DNA of 64,000 nucleotides from Pteria penguin (Eukaryota > Mollusca > Bivalvia > Pterioida > Pteriidae), in the NCBI GenBank assembly GCA_035048485.1, contig CM068580.1, forward strand, positions 58,950,983-59,014,982. Direction: 5' to 3'. The notes under the pieces were generated by a model. The model had not been told where the DNA came from and made no database searches. It worked only from the letters and a program-made list of their open reading frames with translations. Both the position numbers and the translations under genes were made by a program. Shown here in pieces: positions 22,360-34,986 of this stretch (its first letter is position 1; the number at the start of each line of letters is the position of its first letter).

Positions 22360-23244
22360 ATGTAATAATCAACAATATTTTACTTCTGATTGAATAAATA
22401 CAATTACAACATTACACGAGTCTACCGATAAAATCCTCTAGAAAATATGTACCGATAGCATTAGTAGATATTAAGTATATTATATGTTATATGTATAACA
22501 TTATAATACATGAAGTATAGGTTTGGGAGTCTCATATCTGAGAGTTGTTTTCTAGATGAAATGTGTTGATTTCAAAGTAAAATGGTTCAAAGGAAAGTGG
22601 GGGTTTTTTTTATAATACATTAAAACACATCTCACAATGTTTCGCGCAGTTCGCTTTTTCATTTGAAGTATATGCTGATAAATTGTAATTCAACATCGTT
22701 TTGGGGTTTCAAATTTTAATTCTAAATTAGAATTCATATCGCTTAAGAGGCCAGAAAATTAATGAAAACTGTACTTTATATTTTCTGATTTTAAGATACA
22801 AATATACAATCAAGTAAAATCCTTGAAAGGGAACTCTTTTACAAATAAATTAAAAACACACCTCTCACAATATTTCGACCAATTCGCCCTTTCCATTTAA
22901 AATATATGCTGATGAATTGTAAGGTAACATCGTTTAGGAATCTCATATTTAAACTCTAAATTAGAATTCATATCATTTACTTCACTTCATAAATGTCAAA
23001 TGCACAAAGGATGTGAAAATTGCGAACTATATTTATTGAGATCTTTTAGACATAAATGTATATGAAGTATAAATCGCACATTCTTAGCAGAACCACCACT
23101 AATTGTCGTTCAAAATGCCAGTTTTACACGATATGGACGTCATGTGATATTGAATCTTTCACTTAAGTACGAGTTATCGGCCTTAGATATGATTGCACCA
23201 CTCCAGTCGGTATGTATGTATTTATGTATTAGTTTCACAGATAG

Positions 23245-23377
23245 CGGGTGATGCGTGGCGTTGTTGGATTACACAGATCCTTTCAACTGAGACTAAAGCA
23301 GCTTGATCTACTCTCGTCATCTGATTTCGGTTGGTTGGCGGGGGTACCAACACGCCAACTCGACACTCACTCTTTTT
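23245..23377 (+). repeat. core copy 6
   Basis: Full subtype A core with 'gatgcgtggcg' replacing 'gagccgtggcg'. Confidence 0.85.
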
Positions 23378-23694
23378 CTTTTTCCCCTGTTGATATTGGT
23401 GAAAGGTTACATTCGTCTTTTAGAAAAGTTCGAGAAAACAGCATTTTCAATATGTGATTTTTCACAGTATAACATTATGAAAATCATGATGTGATATTTA
23501 TGAGTCTCATATCTGAAATCTCGATTCTGTATGAAATGTAATGATTTCAATCAAGTTAAAATTTTCAAAGGGAACTCTTTTTAGAATAAATTAAAACACA
23601 CGTCTGACCATATTTCGACCAATTCACCTTTTTCATGTGAAATATATGCTGATAAAACCTAATTTAACGTCGTATAGGAATCTCACCTTTCAAT

Positions 23695-23886
23695 GATAAG
23701 TAAAAAAGAAAAAAGGACCAAAGGGTAAACCATATCTCATAGGAATAAAGGGAATAATATCGTGTTTAGTGTCATATTCAGAGAAATGCGAACCCCAATA
23801 AAATCGAGGTGAGACCAGGAGCCCGGGAGGAGCGAGCGTTCTCTGGTTGCATGCAACGCCCGTCGCAAAAGTAATAAACCCGTCGC
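23695..23886. mobile_element. ~192-bp insertion of a dispersed repeat
   Basis: It splits the unit string 'tttcaattctaaattagaat'. The insert carries 'ggtgagaccaggagcccggg' and 'gcaacgcccgtcgca', resembling the repeats at 42024-42246 and 45615-45833 ('gatcaggtgcccggggaga', 'gcaacacccgtcaca'). Exact ends are approximate. Confidence 0.55.
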
Positions 23887-24035
23887 AAAATTAGAATTAA
23901 CATCGTTTATTTCACTTTAAAATCTTCATAGAACTACTTATTGTCATTCAGAATTCCAGTTTTACATGATATGAACGTAATGTGATGTAGTAACTTCCAG
24001 TTCAGTACGAGTTATCAGCCTTAAATATGATTGCA

Positions 24036-24150
24036 CGTGGCGTTCTTGGTTTACACAGGTCCTTTCAACTGAGACTAAAGCAGCTTGATCTACATTTGAT
24101 TTCGGTTGGTTGGCGGGGATACCAACACGCCAACTCGATAGTCACTTTTA
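24036..24150 (+). repeat. core copy 7, left part deleted
   Basis: 'gattgcac' joins directly to 'gtggcgttcttgg', so the stretch carrying 'actccagtc' through 'gtgagcc' is lost. Confidence 0.75.
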
Positions 24151-24305
24151 TTTCTGCCGATATATGTCGCCCCTTTTTTCCCTGCTGATATATACGCCCC
24201 CCCCCCTTTTCCCTGCTGATATGTACGTCCCCCTTTTTCTCTGCTGATATATACGTCCCCCCTTTTCCCTGCTGATATATACGTCCCCCGTTTTCCCTGT
24301 TGAGT
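24145..24305. repeat. ~28-bp pyrimidine-rich tandem repeat after core
   Basis: Five or six units 'ccctgctgatatatacg' plus 'tccccccttttt', homologous to 20430-20535. Independent expansion of the same post-core motif. Confidence 0.8.
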
Positions 24306-24691
24306 TTGTAACCCAGGAATATAATATTCAAAAGCATATAACATGTGATCAAATAAATTCAACACAAAAAGTATACGCGTATACCGACAAGATTTTCTTA
24401 CATGTAAATATTCAATATATATATATTTGAAATTCGTTTTAACCACAATAACTTATACTCTCCCCCTCCCCCTTTCCCCAGTGAATGATCTCTTTACTTA
24501 TAATGTTAGAAAGTATATATAATGGAATTTTCAAAACCTTTTTTTAATTTTCATTCTTTACATCATTTAAATCGTAAACTTTAAACTTGGAAAGTATTAA
24601 ATAACTGATAAATTTGAGGTACCTTTCTTTATAGGGATTGTACAACTCCAGTCAGGTAAATTAAAATACCTGCTACTGCACTACGGGAAAT

Positions 24692-24829
24692 GGGTGAGCC
24701 ATGACGTTGTTGGAAAATAAAGACAAAATATCTTTCAACTGAGACAAAAGCGGCTTGATCTATTCTCGTCATCTGATTTCGGTTGGTTGGCGGGGGTACC
24801 AACACGCCAACTCGACACTCACTCTTTTT
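24692..24829 (+). repeat. core copy 8
   Basis: Mixed type: left flank is B-like ('aaaataaagacaaaat'), right half is A-like ('ggcgggggtaccaacac'). Confidence 0.8.
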
Positions 24830-25109
24830 ATTTATTTATTTATTTTTTTTACAGATATAAGTCGCAGATTTATGAAATTTGGTAGTAGGAGGTTACATTC
24901 TTTTTTCTCGATAGGAAGAATGAACCAACGAAATATCTTTTTACATATAAACATTTGAAAGATAATATAATGGAGTCTTTATATGTTACATCAGTTTAGT
25001 TGGAAAATAGCTCTAACACGTTAACGTGATACTCAATCTCTTTAGTTTTCAAATATGTAAAAATACATGTATTTATTCAAAAAGTTAGTGATTTCAATGG
25101 CGATTTCAG

Positions 25110-25195
25110 ACAGGGAGACCAGCTCAGATATTCAAGCTAGTAAAATACGGACATAAAGTTGAATTGTCTTAGTTTCGACTCGCAGTCTGTCTATT
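25110..25195 (+). repeat. tRNA-like module
   Basis: A-box-like 'tattcaagctagt' and B-box-like 'agtttcgactcgc'. More degenerate than 21821. Confidence 0.5.
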
Positions 25196-26028
25196 ATTTT
25201 TCACATCGGCTGTATGGAAAACAAATAGTTTTGTTTTAGCCACAACTACTTTAATTAACTTTTATTTGTTTTTCAGAGCTTGTAACCAAGAAATATAATA
25301 TTCAAGAGTAACATGGTATGAACAAAATTCAACTACAAAAGGTATATGCGTCTAACGACAAGATATTCTGTTACGTAAGATTTCAATGTACAAATTATCT
25401 TCTTCATGTTAATCAACATATATAATAATCTTCCTTCTTTTCAACATTGATACATAGTTTCTAAGTCGACAATCATAATGTATGGATCTGTATTAATACC
25501 GTGCATGTACCGTGGACATTGGATTTGGGCGTGTAAAGCCGCGGACACGCATGGACACTGTCCCTGTATATCGGCCATATTGACCGCGTATATAGGTGGT
25601 CATTTACCTGTGTCCGCGCCGTCAAACGGTCAAACGTGGACACCAAATATGTCCCGGTAAATGGGTATGATAGTGCTAAAAGGGAAACGACCTTATGATG
25701 ATGCGTATTGTGTTTGCTCAGTGAAGCATGAAAAATAACGAAATTAGACTTAAAGATATCTTGATTAATAATCATTTAACATCTTTTTAAATCTCCTCTG
25801 CTTGTTACACAATGAAATTTTGAAATGTATCTTAAAATATTCTGCTATTCTAAATATTTTTAAAATTAGAACGTATTTTTTATATAAAAATTGAAAATAC
25901 AATGCGCACCTGGAGCACGGACGTATATAATGTTCTAGATATATACGTCTCTGTCTGGACGTATAACTACGTTATATACGTTCCTTATACCCGTATATCT
26001 ACTTGTCGTAAAAGTGCATTAATGGTAT

Positions 26029-27133
26029 TTACTTGAGATAAATCTACACCTTTCTTAGATTTAAACATCAAAATTATCAACCACCTAATATATACTAATA
26101 TTTATGATAAACGTGAGGATTTTGGATTTCCTATTGTAAATTTCCCTTACTTGGATGGCGATGTCCCTCGACTCCCATCATATGGTATCTATATATCTCA
26201 ATTAGTTCGATTTGTCAGAGGCTGCACCGATGTTTTGGACTTTCATAAACGAAATTTACAAATTACTACTAAACTTTTAACTCAGGGTTACAGATATCAC
26301 AAGCTAAGAAAAACATTCGGCAAATTCTTCAGATCTTATTCAGAACTTCTATCGAAATTTGGAAATATTTCTTTTCAACAGTATGTATCCAATGGAATTT
26401 CCCATCCTTATTTTTACGGTGATCTCATATATAAACTAAGGAAAGTAAAAGGCTCCGATAACGTTATTTTATCATGTAATAAAATAATCAAACGTCTTAT
26501 AAATAGACAATATGATATTGAGATCATCAAAAAGACTATAGGTCTTGTATTTGGCCCCTCTACAGCCTTATGCAGACTTTTACTTGAACGTTGCACGCTG
26601 ACTAACAGGGCGGTGGGGACTATATGACGGGCCTTGTCCAAACCTCTTTCAGAGGAGACATGGTCCTGAACCTCGTCCCCTCTGACTGTTAGTCGGGACT
26701 CCTACAGATCTAGGGTCTTAGCTCGCTTTCAGACTGGCAGAGCACGGTTTATCATGTTGATGTCGCATATATTTTTATACCATTATGTATTTTACAATAC
26801 CTTACGTGTTTATATTTTTATGACCTCTCAATATGCGATACCTGTTGACCCTTGTTCTTTACATGGAGGATTATTTATAAATTTTTAAATGTACGTCCTT
26901 TGATTGTTCTGCTGTTACGGTGAGTGGGAAGGTGGGCCCGTAAACCGGTTAACCACACCATTTGTTTGGCTTTTGTCAAATTAAATGACCGTCCTAAGTC
27001 GGTATCGTAATTGCACTACAATCAAATATTTTTGTAATGTGATATATGTTCTAGTATATTATTTATATTCATGTATTGTATAGCTCTATGGTGACTTCTG
27101 TCACATAACTGAGCCAGTAACTCCTCTTTTTTC
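26029..27133 (+). mobile_element. 5'-truncated retroelement copy (probably Penelope-like)
   Basis: From about 26029 the sequence matches, base for base with some changes, the minus-strand copy at 46075-47010. Left of this point the two differ, as expected for 5' truncation. The shared 3' end is 'gagccagtaactcctctttt'. It carries the end of a reverse transcriptase ORF and about 500 bp of 3' UTR. It lies inside the 4.49-kb element and so inserted after or with it. Confidence 0.75.
26042..26627 (+). pseudogene. C-terminal part of retroelement reverse transcriptase
   Basis: The frame follows a TGA at about 26032 and runs to the TGA at 26625-26627. It includes TPFLDLNIKI, DKREDFGFPIVNFP, YGIYISQLVRF, YRYHKLRKTFGKF and YGDLIYKLRKV. 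These strings are typical of a widespread invertebrate RT protein with YLDD catalytic motif, most likely of Penelope-like elements. The catalytic YLDD is upstream of the truncation and missing here. This copy keeps about 185 bp near its end that the 46-kb copy has lost. No GIY-YIG endonuclease domain is seen downstream. Confidence 0.65.
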
Positions 27134-28200
27134 TTGAATGAAATCGGTAAAGACAAGCTGATTGGTCATTGTACAGATGCGTGTATAAGTGTGATTTTAA
27201 AGAGAAAACTGAAGACATCTGACAAAGCTGTATGACAAAACTCACCAAGGACATGCACACAAAAAATGATTTATTATTCCGAGAGTCTGCCGAGTTTCTT
27301 TGTAATACCTATTTCGGACTCTTAGTTAAAGAAGGCAACAATACGAATTGAAGAGCGCAATTACTACTTGTGGGTTCAGTACAGTAAAACCGACTTTAAA
27401 ATCAAATAAATTCTTATAATTACATGTGATATGATATTCATTATTGATTGCTCTGATAAACATATTCAGATTTTGAAATATTACATACGATTACGATGAA
27501 ATACACGATTGATTAATTCTGGTAGATATTTATACATATGGACATTGATCTTCATTCTATTTTATTCATTATTATTTTCTTTGATCTGTTTTCTTCTTTT
27601 TTTATGTATTCTTTTTTCTTCCTGGTGAAGTGCAGACAAACTTTTCAAAATATTTATAATATCAGAACAAAAGACAAAGCATGCGCACTTGAGTCGCAAG
27701 GGAAACTAGAGTGTCGGTCGTTTTCTTACCTAAACAGTAAAGAAAAGTATCTTTCAGAACCCCCACCCTTTCATTTTCTTATCTTCTTACATACTCCTGC
27801 CAGATATAGGGCCGTATATATGTATCTTATGATTTCATAGAATGCGATCGTCTAATTCCGTGTATTAATCAGTGTCATAAGTCAAACCCTTATTCGCTAC
27901 CAGGGTGAAGTAAAACAATAGACTTCACACAACACGCGTGCTCCAGTCGTAAGGTTACCTGGACTAAGTGCCGTGTGACCTAAACAGAGAAGAAAAGCCC
28001 CCCCTTTTTTATTGTTTTGTCTCGTTACACATTCTTTCCCAATACGATCGTATCTTTTTTGGATTAATTTCACGGATACGATCATGCAATTATATATAAA
28101 AGATGATGACCCGACTGAACACTGAATCTTGCATGTTTTACAATAATACATACATACACAAATATATATTTTGGTTGTATTGAAAAAGTTTAAAATACGT
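27134..28200. other. interior of 4.49-kb element, no gene
   Basis: Two diverged direct copies (about 27680-27800 and 27925-28040) share the order 'cgcacttgagtcg-aaggg', 'taaacag-aaagaaaag' and a pyrimidine run. No convincing ORF. Confidence 0.4.
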
Positions 28201-28217
28201 TAGCAAACGATATCTCG

Positions 28218-28219
<2 letters not shown>

Positions 28220-28265
<46 letters not shown>

Positions 28266-28272
28266 GGGGGGG
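28220..28272. repeat. (GA)n microsatellite with G run
   Basis: About 20 GA units followed by a G9 tract. Confidence 0.9.
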
Positions 28273-28879
28273 GTTGACGTGTCGTTACTTTAACTCGGTC
28301 GTTAGGTGGCATCGATCTTTCACTTAAATTTATTGCCCTGTAGGCTTACAGCACAATGCTTAGACTTGCAATAAGGAAATCATCCATTGTATTGGCGAAT
28401 AAGATATTTGACTGAAACATCGTACACTTCTTCATTATCAACAAGTACAAATGAAAGGAGGAAGGGGGGGGGGGGTATTCAGTTTTGGGTTTTCTCTCTT
28501 TGCCGCAGATATGGTTCTTAGATTTTGCTGTTGAGGGGGAGTAATAAATTACAAGAAATCTGATAATAATTAATTTTCAAATATAAAATAGTAATGCTAG
28601 TACACAATGTATTAATACACATCCACATATAACAATAGAATACATGTATATGCATTGGTATGTACATGTATAACAGTCTTCACACAAGAGATTATCACAC
28701 CTCTGTGGCTCAAATTTAAAAAAAACGTTGGTTCACACATGAATGATTAGACGTTTTCCACAACAGGGGGACACCTTGGATGCTTTCAACTAAGGGTAAT
28801 TTAAAAACATTGTGATTTATTTATTTATTTTTTCTTTAATCAAAAACTCCTTAAATAAAACATCGTGTTTTCTGATTTT

Positions 28880-29150
28880 TAGCAAAACACCCGAGTCTGG
28901 CGCCATAAACTGAGAAAATCATTTCAATTATTTCAGTTTAATTTATTCCATTATCACAAGGACTTATAAACAATTTGTTTATAAGTCCTTGATTATCAAA
29001 CATTCAAATAAATTGTCATACAGAATGGGTTTATTCTATTTATGGATAGAATAAAATTTTTAAAAAGTCCAAATCCCAGTTAAAAATTCATTGCTGAACA
29101 AAAAAATACGACTTAAGTATTTTCTCAATTTATGGCGCCGGACCCTGGAT
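28880..29150. mobile_element. small fold-back element with central palindrome
   Basis: Outer inverted segments 'tctggcgccataaactgag' (28897-28915) and its near-complement at 29126-29145. The middle contains a perfect palindrome 'aaggacttataaaca' / 'tgtttataagtcctt' (about 28959-28992). No ORF. Confidence 0.5.
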
Positions 29151-29690
29151 TTTCTTAAACGATGTAAAAATTCCCATGTAAACAGGCACTGCTGTACTCC
29201 TACATTCCCTCACTTGAATGACCTACCTAGTTATAAATTAATTGCACCAAACGGCAATAAACGACGGCTTATTAATGACTGTCCATTGAAATGTGATACC
29301 CGAACTTGCAGCAAGTATTTTGGTAAAAAAGAAGTTAATCGTAAATGTCCGATACCTGCTGTGAACAAGTGAAACTATCGTTAATGTTCTTTAATTAACA
29401 TGACATAATACCGGCAAGAAAGATATTCGGGCACATGGTCACAAAAAATTAAAAAAAATAATAATAATAATAAATCTTAAATTAACTGACACCATTTCCA
29501 CGGCAATATTGTTGTATTCACTCATTTTTCAAAACTACGGTCTATTAACAGCCGGTTAATAGGTTATCGGGGCCGTAATTAATATTTGCGTCTGTCTTTC
29601 AGGAGGTTTAGCGGAAGCAAAAATATACATAAAAATAATCTGGAAGTTTCACGATCGTATTTTTAAAGACAAGATGACAACACGTTATGT
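29151..29690. other. interior of 4.49-kb element, one doubtful Cys-rich ORF
   Basis: An ORF ending at 29372 contains six Cys residues after 29190 (e.g. DCPLKCDTRTCSKYF). It has no recognised domain and overlaps the fold-back at its start, so it is not called as a gene. Confidence 0.3.
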
Positions 29691-30403
29691 CTGACGGTTT
29701 GTAAAATACAGGCACATCTATGTAATGTCCCTTACATCCACTGTGGCACAATTTTAATTTAAAGGTGTGAAAAACTCGTCCGTTTTGTCCACCAGAGGAC
29801 ACGTACAGGTAAAAGGTATGAAAACCTTGTCCGCTTTGACCTCGAGAGGACAGGTACAGGTAGATGGCATATTGTTTTATTAACATTAACGTGGACAGAA
29901 AACTGGCCTCCCGTGATGTCCACGGAGGACAGACGTGGACTGTCCACCGAGGCAACGAGGATTTTCCAACTTCCACGGTACATGTACGGTATATTTTATT
30001 GACATACATAGATTGAAATGAGATTTCGTCACTCAGTTTTGACGACTATATAAGGCAATGAAATCCTACAATAGATCTATAATTATCATATTTACCGAAT
30101 GTAAAATACACATGTGGTGATAGATATAATTAGGAATACATTTTAACCCTAATCACTCCTCTCCCCATGAATGAACTATTCACACACAATGTTTCAAAGT
30201 GGGAGTAATTGAGTCTTGATAAACTTTCATTTAAATATATTACATCAGTTAAATCGTTAACTTTTAAACTGGAAACGTATGCTATCTAATAAATGATAAA
30301 TGTGAATAACAAACTTAATGTTCATTTCGAGTTATCCTTCTTTAAAGGGATTGCACAACCCCAGTCAGGTAAATTTAAATACTTGTTATTGCTCTACAGC
30401 AAG

Positions 30404-30540
30404 TGGGTGAGCCGTGGCGTTGTTGGAAAACAAAGACAAATATCTTTCAACTGAGACAAAAGCAGCTTGATCTACTCTCGTCATCTGATTTCGGTTGGTT
30501 GGCGGGGGTACCAACACGCCAACTCGACACTCACCTTTTT
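30404..30540 (+). repeat. core copy 9
   Basis: B-like left half ('gttggaaaacaaagacaaat') and A-like right half; the same hybrid as 59095 and 61030. Confidence 0.85.
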
Positions 30541-31574
30541 TTTCTTTTTTTATTTTCCGGTAGATAAATACGTTTCCGAATTAAGGTATAATGTTTAGCG
30601 GAGCGGCAGGAAGTTACATTCGTCTTTTTAAAAAAACTAAGAAAATAGCATTTTAATATCTGAGTTTTTACGGAATAGTATTTCAATCAATTCAGTAAAG
30701 GTGTAGGTGTCTCATACCTCAAATCACTCTTTGACGAAATATATTGATATCAATCAAGTAAAATCTTACAAGGGGAAGACTTTGTAAAATGCATTAAAAC
30801 AAACGTAGTGGAATATACGACTGATGATAAAATGTTATTTAACATCGTTTAGAAATCTCATATCACAATTCTAAATCAGAATTTAACATCGTGTATTACA
30901 CTTGTGGCTAAGTCGCCGAAAATTATTGAAGAGTGTGCTTTACATTTTCCGATTTTAAGGCTCGCAAAACGTTTATATTTCTGTAGACAATAGTTTCTCT
31001 TATCAAATGCAGTTGATGAAAAGGAAGATAACTCTAATTTAGTCACGAATACAGCTCCAGTGTTGCCAGGAATATTGCAAATACAAATTTTCTCTGTCTT
31101 TTCACTGGACAGGTTTCAAATTCTTCCTTCATTCAAAGGATTATGTATCCAATATATTTTATTTAAAATATGAAGAAAAAATATCCATGATAAAAGAAAG
31201 AATTAAGGAATGTTTGTTTTTGTCTATATATGTCAATGAAAAATGTTTAATTAATCAATCCGTTGAAAAAACTCCACATTTTCATTTGATAACAACATCA
31301 GATGTTATTATGAGTCTCTATCATAGACCATAAAAAGAAACTGGTTCAGTTTTGAAGCCAATCTATCCTAAAACTGAATAAGCAGGATTTGACCTTAAGA
31401 TACAAATATGTATGAAATATAAATCGATACTGACTGTAGTTCAGAATGCCGGATTTACACGACATAGACGTGATGTGATAAAGAAAGTTGTATTTCAGTA
31501 TGAGTTAAATCCTTTAAGAGGATTGCAGCACTCAAGCCAGTAGATGTATGTATAAGTAATAATTTCTCAGATAG

Positions 31575-31707
31575 CGGGTGAGCCGTGGCGTTGTAAGATT
31601 ACAAAGATCCTTTCAACTGAGACTAAAGCAGCTTAATCTACTCTCTTCATCTGATATCAGTTGGTTGGCGAGGGTACCAACACGCTAATTCGACACTCAC
31701 TCTTTTT
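31575..31707 (+). repeat. core copy 10
   Basis: Full A-type core with 'cacgctaattcg' in the hairpin 3' arm, which breaks the 7-bp stem. Confidence 0.85.
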
Positions 31708-32457
31708 CTTTCCCTTTTTTTCTGTTGACATATACGTCTCTGATTTCGGTTATCATTTAGTGGTGAAAGGTTACATTCTTCTTTTAATGAACTAAAAAAA
31801 AACAGCATTTTTACAACGTGATTTTTCACTGTATCTCATTACAATTCATAAAGTGCATTTTTTTGTATGTCTGATATCTCAGATCTTTCTTCTGGATGAA
31901 ATGAAATGATTCCAATCAAGTAAAGTCTTCAAAAGGGAACCGTTTCTAAAATGAATTACAAAACACCTCTCACAATATTTAGAGAAATTGGCCTTTTTCA
32001 TGTGGAATATATGCTGATAAATTGTACTTTAATGTCGTGTAGGAATCTCATATTTCAATTCTAAATTAGAATTAACATCACTCTTTTTCTTTTTTTTTCC
32101 TGCTGATAAATACGTTTCTCAATTAAGATCAATTTCAGTTACATTCGTTTTTTAAAGAATATCGACAAAACAGCATTTGTAATATGTGATTTTTCACTTT
32201 ATAACATTACAATTCATAAATTGCAGTTTTATGAGTCTGATATGTCAAATATCTCTTCTGGATGAAATGTAATGATTTCAATCAAGTAAAATCTTTCAAA
32301 GGGAACACTTTTTAAAATAAATTGCAGTACACCTCTCAGAATATTTCGACCAATTCGCCTTTTTCATGTGAAATATATGCTAATAAATCTTAATGTAACT
32401 TCGTGTACCTATCTCGTTTTTCAATTCTAAATTAGAATTCACATCGTTTATTTCAGT

Positions 32458-32690
32458 ACCAGTCCCCAGTGCATTTGACAAAGATCATTAACACTAGAGG
32501 CAATATTCACAGAGTTACGGTTCTTTAAACCAAGTCGCCAATCCCAGTGACGTCATATCAAAAACTGCAGAGTATCATAACGTCATATCAAAAACTGCAG
32601 GGTATCGTGAATACCCATGCAGTTTTTAAATCGGACAGCCAATGAGATCGCGTGTTCCAAACAAAATACATTAGAATTTACCTCAGTTTA
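32458..32690. mobile_element. ~230-bp foreign segment in unit flank
   Basis: It replaces unit flank after 'catcgtttatttca' and ends before 'ttctaacacgtcaac'. It contains a 30-bp direct repeat 'cgtcatatcaaaaactgcag' at about 32551 and 32580 and an inverted 'catgcagtttttaaat'. Ends and type unclear. Confidence 0.4.
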
Positions 32691-32817
32691 ATTGTAATTC
32701 AGTTCTAACACGTCAACGGAATCTTCTTAGTTTTCGAATTTTTAAAACTACATGTACGTAAAAAAGTTTGTGTGTTCACTGGTGATTTCAGACACGGACA
32801 ACAACTTAGATAGCCAA

Positions 32818-32995
32818 TAGGATGTACCGTCCATTACGCGGCGCTTGTGGTCTATCAGTTAGTAACATCGATTGGAGTCAGCAACCTAATGACGTCACAA
32901 TAACGTACTATTGTTCTTTTCGTCATTTCTGCGGGAATATGTTTTATTTCCTCCCTAAATATTAGGACTGCAGTTAATTGCGGAAACTCCCATTT
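32818..32995. mobile_element. ~178-bp insertion inside a tRNA-like module
   Basis: 'gatagccaa' (A box left half) is separated from 'ggtcaaatacgg' by foreign sequence. No TIR or clear duplication; the break point within the A box is clear from comparison with 37040-37060. Confidence 0.45.
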
Positions 32996-33268
32996 GGTCA
33001 AATACGGTCGTAATGGTGAAGGATATTAAAATTGACAGGCATTTTGTATTTCAATCCTCTGTTTTGTAAATTTTCAATATATACTTTATCTTCTTCAAGT
33101 GATTCAATATATGTAATAACATTCCTTCTTTTTACGGGTGATACATTCGGAATGGGCAATCATATTAATGTATGGATCTGTATTAGATATATACCAATAA
33201 AACAGAGAGTAAAGACATTTCGTCATTAACTTGTAATAACCTCAAAAAGCAAGTAGTAGATGTATAAT

Positions 33269-34704
33269 TGACCTATCCCCGCAACTAAAATTTGCTCCGC
33301 CCTTATCTCCTAATATGTTGCACCCCGCTGAGCTCCGACAAACATTGCAATGTCGGACATATCAACAATACAGCACTGTAACAGAAAATAAAAGAAAATA
33401 CGCTTTTTATACTGATTTATCTCATGATTTATCCGAGATATTTAAAAAAGTCGAAATATCGTTGCAGCAAAGATACAAGTGTTGCAGGTAAAGCTATTTC
33501 GAGAGTGTAAAGTTACTAAAGATGATAGGCCTGCACCTCGAATCGTCAGTAAGATGCATGGGCTGTTTTGCAACCCCTGCAACCACTCCCATCCTCATTT
33601 TTGCAGATTAGTGCAAAATTTTAGATATGGCAGACAGCAACCCCCCCCCCCCCCTTTTCCGCTCCTACAAAGATTTCGAAATTTTCCTATGAAGATGTCA
33701 TCGAAATAAGACAAAAATGAAACTCTACTTTCCATCAATATTGATGTTTCACAATATACTATAGATTTAGCACATTGTTCTAAACATACATACATACATA
33801 CATAGAAAACATAATTTTACATAAATAAATGAAGCCGGCACTGCCTAGTGGTATCGCACTCGACCCCCTGATCGGGAGATCGGGGTTCAGGTCCCGCTCT
33901 GGTCATGCCGATGTTCTGTCTTTTAGATGAGGCTCCGTGTCACGGTATGTATGGCACGTTAAAGATCACTCACTGCTTTGGGTGGGTCCGTTGCACAGGT
34001 CAAAATTTGTATGCCCCGCATCAGGCAGGTGCCGTAACAAATACTTACAATAATCGTAGTGTGACGTTAAACAAAAATTAATCAATCATAAATAAATGCA
34101 GTTCATCACTGGATGGGCAGGCAACCCTCCACTCAATCTCTCCTCATCCTCTTTTTCTCTCTCTTTCGTTTCATTTTCTTTTCTCACTTTATTCTTCCAT
34201 CCCCTTTTACCCATTTTATGATCCCTACAATCGCATCTCGAGATTTCTCAACCAACCCTCCTTAATTTACCTAGTCCACCATCTCGCACCTGACTTTTCG
34301 AAAATATGTGTAAACGCAATATCTCTCTCCTTTTTTCTCTTCTTTCTCTGTCCTTTACCCCTTTTATTTATCTTTTTTACTTCAGTTCTTCAGTTTTAGA
34401 GGGGGGGGGGCTTGCGCCCTGTCTAAATCTGCTACAGACTGGTAATGGGAGAGGGTACTCACTATAACATGTACTGTGAATGCGTCGTTAAATTATTTTT
34501 ATAATAATCGAAAATACTTACGTGTTTTAAAGGTTTTATGCCTCTTGACCCGTACAATCCTTACGCAAACATTTGCAGGGAAATGCTCTGTTTGTCGGAG
34601 GTCGAAGCACGTGCGAGATGTGAGCTATAATTATCGCCGCCGGTCAAGATAAGACGCCGTATTATGGGTACTCGGTCAGCGGGGCGTGTTTTGGGGATAG
34701 GTCA
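33269..34704. mobile_element. 1436-bp TIR element with AT target
   Basis: Ends TGACCTATCCCC and GGGGATAGGTCA are exact inverted repeats, with AT on each side (33267-33268 and 34705-34706). The sibling at 36495-36515 is uninterrupted at this point ('tataattgtcttattgacc'). No transposase ORF found; a SINE (33832-34086) is nested inside. A 2-bp AT target would fit ISL2EU-type elements, but this is only a suggestion. Confidence 0.7.
33832..34086 (+). mobile_element. tRNA-derived SINE, full copy
   Basis: The head GCCGGCACTGCCTAGTGG contains an A-box-like motif and GGGGTTCAGGTCCC a B box. The tail is 'taaacaaaaattaatcaat'. A perfect 12-bp target duplication cataaataaatg lies at 33820-33831 and 34087-34098. 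It is nested in the 1436-bp element, which dates it after that insertion. Confidence 0.85.
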
Positions 34705-34986
34705 ATCGTCATATTGACCAAATGTAAAATGCACAAATTTGTTCTTAGATGTAATAAGAAATATATTTTTACCCCAAAGACTAATATTCTCCCTGTACTC
34801 CTCTTTTCCCCAAATCTAAGAATTTTTACATATAATGTTAGAAAGTGGATGTAATGGAATCTTGAACAACTTTTTCTTAAAACATTTTACATGAGTTAAA
34901 TCTTTAACTTTAAACTGGAAACGTATCAAATAAATGATACATATAAATGACAAACTTCGTGTTCATTTCGAGTTAATTTCCTCTAA

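Larger units (their letters stand above)
20800..25498. repeat. repeat field, block II
   Basis: Contains plus-strand units with cores at 21157 (deleted form), 21624, 23245, 24036 and 24692, and tRNA-like modules at 21821 and 25110. Between cores, the unit flank (e.g. 'ttctaaattagaattcatatc', 'aatatttcgaccaattcgcc') is recognisable throughout 22370-23240. No gene is seen. Confidence 0.75.
25499..29989. mobile_element. 4.49-kb TA-flanked transposon-like insertion
   Basis: The ends are CCGTGCATGTACCGTGGA and, reverse-complemented from the right, CCGTACATGTACCGTGGA. TA flanks both ends (25497-25498 and 29990-29991). Removing it with one TA exactly recreates the sibling sequence at 58660-58690 ('ctgtattaatatattttat'). 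The subterminal 150-300 bp at both ends repeat 'gtggac/gtcc' motifs many times, typical of transposase-binding sites. No transposase ORF was found; the interior holds a truncated retroelement (26029-27133), a fold-back (28880-29150) and a GA microsatellite. So it is a large non-autonomous element or an old autonomous one whose transposase decayed. Confidence 0.8.

Noticed and set aside
24065..24446. Gly/Lys-rich minus-strand ORFs
   Set aside because: Translation of the expanded 28-bp pyrimidine-rich repeat.
29091..29372. Cys-rich 93-codon ORF as a real secreted peptide gene
   Set aside because: No signal peptide, starts inside a fold-back element, no homologue recognised.
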